DNA of 5,570 nt from Gammaproteobacteria bacterium (lineage in GTDB: Bacteria; Aquificota; Aquificia; Aquificales; QOAS01): the NCBI GenBank assembly GCA_003972855.1, contig QOAS01000117.1, positions 1 through 5,570 of the forward strand. Direction: 5' to 3'. Every line of letters starts with the position of its first letter. Position 1 is the stretch's first letter. This document shows, piece after piece, positions 4,531 to 5,570 of the stretch. The translations under genes and the position numbers were made by a program. A model generated the notes under the pieces. That model was not told where the DNA came from and did no database searches. It worked only from the letters and a program-made list of their open reading frames with translations.

Positions 4531-5515
4531 CGGTTCGGTATATAAGGTTTAACAAACCGTCAATGTTCCACTTTTTCTCTGCGGACACATAAATGTTGGG
4601 TATATCGGAAACCAACATTGAGTGGTCTAAGAAACTAACCTTTTCGGGGGAATCCACCAAACGGTCTACCTTGTTGAAGACGATAATCTGTTTAACCCCT
4701 TCCAGTTCAAGTTTTTTCAAAATCTCGTTTACGGTATCTATCTTTTCCAACCACTTAGGGTCGGACGCATCTACCACGTGCAAGATTATGTCCGCCTCCT
4801 GAACCTCTTCCAATGTTGCCTTAAAGGCTTCAATAAGTTCCGTTGGTAGTTTGTTTATAAAGCCAACCGTATCGGTAAAAAGAATTTTGAGGTCGGGATA
4901 AACAAATCGTGCGGAAGTGGTTGTGTCCAAAGTCGCAAAGAGCATATCTTTTCGGAAAACATCCCTACCCGTTAGGGCTTTCATTAAGGTAGATTTACCC
5001 ACGTTGGTGTAGCCTACTATTGCAACCCTTACGAAATCCCCTTCGCGGGAGACCTCCTTTATTCTCCTTTTCCTCTGCTGTTTTCTCCGTTTTCTAATTT
5101 CTTCCAATTCCTGTTTTATTTTGTGAATTCTCTTTTTGATAATACGCCTTCTTATTTCCGCCTCCTGTTCACCGGGACCCCTTCCCCCTATACCACCAGC
5201 CTGACGCGAAAGGGCTTTACCCTTACCGTAAAGGCGGGGTAGCTCGTGCTGAAGTTTTGCCAGTTCCACCTGCAATTTAGCCTCTTTGGTTTTAGCCCTT
5301 CGGGTAAATATTTCTAACACCAAATCGGTTCTGTCCAAAACTTTGGCGTTTAACCTTTTTTCAAGCTCTTTTACTTGGGAAGGGGTTAAAGGGTCGTCAA
5401 ATACAACGGTATCCGCTTTTGTTCCCTGTATCAGAAGGTTTAAATCGTTTACCCTTCCCTTACCTATGTAGGTTGCGGGGTCGGGTTTATCCCTCTTTTG
5501 GATAAGTTTTCCCAA
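4514..5515 (-). CDS. hflX: ribosome-associated GTPase HflX (5' end frameshifted, window edge)
   Basis: HflX binds 50S subunits and splits stalled or hibernating 70S ribosomes. This frame encodes 333 residues from a nominal TTG. The remaining N-terminal domain includes KRDKPDPATYIGKGRV, VVFDDPLTPSQVKELE and LDRTDLVLEIFTRRAKTKEAKLQVELA. A basic coiled-coil linker follows the GGIGGRGPGE signature (107-115). The G domain has P-loop GYTNVGKS 168-175, switch region LFATLDTT, DTVGF 215-219, NKVD 281-284 and SAEKK 311-315. It stops soon after the G domain (NLIYRTVKGGG), so the C-terminal domain of many HflX proteins is absent. The TTG has no good ribosome site and an in-frame TAA lies two codons upstream; the missing N-terminus is readable in another frame to the window edge, so the TTG is probably not the true start. 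The 3' end overlaps the AtpZ-like gene by 17 bp. Confidence 0.93.
   Translation of the reverse strand: MGKLIQKRDKPDPATYIGKGRVNDLNLLIQGTKADTVVFDDPLTPSQVKELEKRLNAKVLDRTDLVLEIFTRRAKTKEAKLQVELAKLQHELPRLYGKGKALSRQAGGIGGRGPGEQEAEIRRRIIKKRIHKIKQELEEIRKRRKQQRKRRIKEVSREGDFVRVAIVGYTNVGKSTLMKALTGRDVFRKDMLFATLDTTTSARFVYPDLKILFTDTVGFINKLPTELIEAFKATLEEVQEADIILHVVDASDPKWLEKIDTVNEILKKLELEGVKQIIVFNKVDRLVDSPEKVSFLDHSMLVSDIPNIYVSAEKKWNIDGLLNLIYRTVKGGG
4527..4563 (+). terminator. hairpin at the stop of the AtpZ-like gene, inside hflX
   Basis: TTGACGGTT (4527-4535) and AACCGTCAA (4555-4563) form a 9-bp perfect inverted repeat with a 19-nt loop. The first arm contains the TGA stop of the AtpZ-like gene, and the whole structure lies inside hflX codons. 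The nearest T run (4572-4576) is 8 nt away, so it could be an imperfect terminator or an mRNA 3'-end stabiliser. Confidence 0.4.
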
Positions 5516-5568
5516 ACTTTACCGTTTACCGCCTTGACCAGTCCCGAAAGTTCCTCAACCGATTGGTA
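5516..5568 (-). other. hflX: N-terminal hflX coding segment in a shifted frame (partial)
   Basis: Read on the - strand from 5568, the frame gives YQSVEELSGLVKAVNGKV. This matches the start of the HflX N-terminal domain (a helix ending xLVxxxxxxV before the QKRxKPDPATYIGKG block). It differs by one base from the main hflX frame and, read on unchanged, would stop at TAG (5466-5464). The join falls in TTTGGGAAAA (5516-5507), where one extra base would make a continuous KVLGKLIQKRDKPDP-like sequence. The true start lies beyond the window. Confidence 0.7.
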
Positions 5569-5570
5569 AA

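Noticed and set aside
5507..5517. Programmed -1 frameshift site in hflX
   Set aside because: The in-phase heptamer G GAA AAC does not fit the X XXY YYZ pattern, and HflX is not a family known for recoding; an indel in homopolymer runs is simpler.

Overview
The window looks like a compact piece of a chromosome from a thermophilic bacterium, most likely an Aquificota-type lineage. The clues are proteins rich in Lys and Glu with heavy AGG/AGA use, a tmRNA visibly richer in G+C than the genes around it, a tmRNA tag (APEAELAMAA) close to the tag I recall for Aquifex, and very short or overlapping gene junctions. This placement is inference. No mobile element, CRISPR array or integration site is visible.

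Layout. Positions 1-48 hold the last codons of an unidentified + strand gene. It runs 4 bp into the end of a small zinc-ribbon gene of the Trm112/YcaR type (45-242, -). That gene is divergent from rplT (ribosomal protein L20, 272-622, +). Positions 623-1100 contain a complete one-piece tmRNA gene, ssrA (723-1065), with a TATAAT box upstream and a weak hairpin downstream. Next comes a two-gene unit: flhF (1101-2261, SRP-family GTPase) and flhG (2271-3092, MinD-like ATPase), which control flagellar placement and number. These converge, 4 bp apart, on ftsY (3097-4263, -), the SRP receptor. ftsY is divergent, with only 15 bp between starts, from a small two-helix membrane protein of the AtpZ/AtpI family (4279-4530, +). 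That gene overlaps by 17 bp the end of hflX (4514 to the right edge, -), a ribosome-associated GTPase.

Themes. Most genes belong to translation, ribosome rescue or protein targeting (L20, tmRNA, FtsY, HflX, possibly the Trm112-like protein). FlhF, FlhG and FtsY are three SIMIBI-class NTPases within about 3.2 kb.

Main points for a second look: (1) hflX has an apparent one-base frameshift at about 5507-5517, because the expected N-terminus continues to the window edge in another frame; (2) an identical 11-mer, ATTAACCTTAA, lies exactly 6 nt before the ATG of both flhF and ftsY, with its 9-mer core at the 45-242 gene's start; (3) the N-terminal region of FtsY looks like TPR-type helical hairpins instead of an acidic disordered A domain; (4) terminator-like hairpins at both convergent junctions lie inside the coding sequence of the opposing gene; (5) the tmRNA tag ends in AMAA instead of the usual ALAA, and its gene does not encode CCA. 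I see no clearly new multi-gene system; the region is mostly housekeeping with unusual details.
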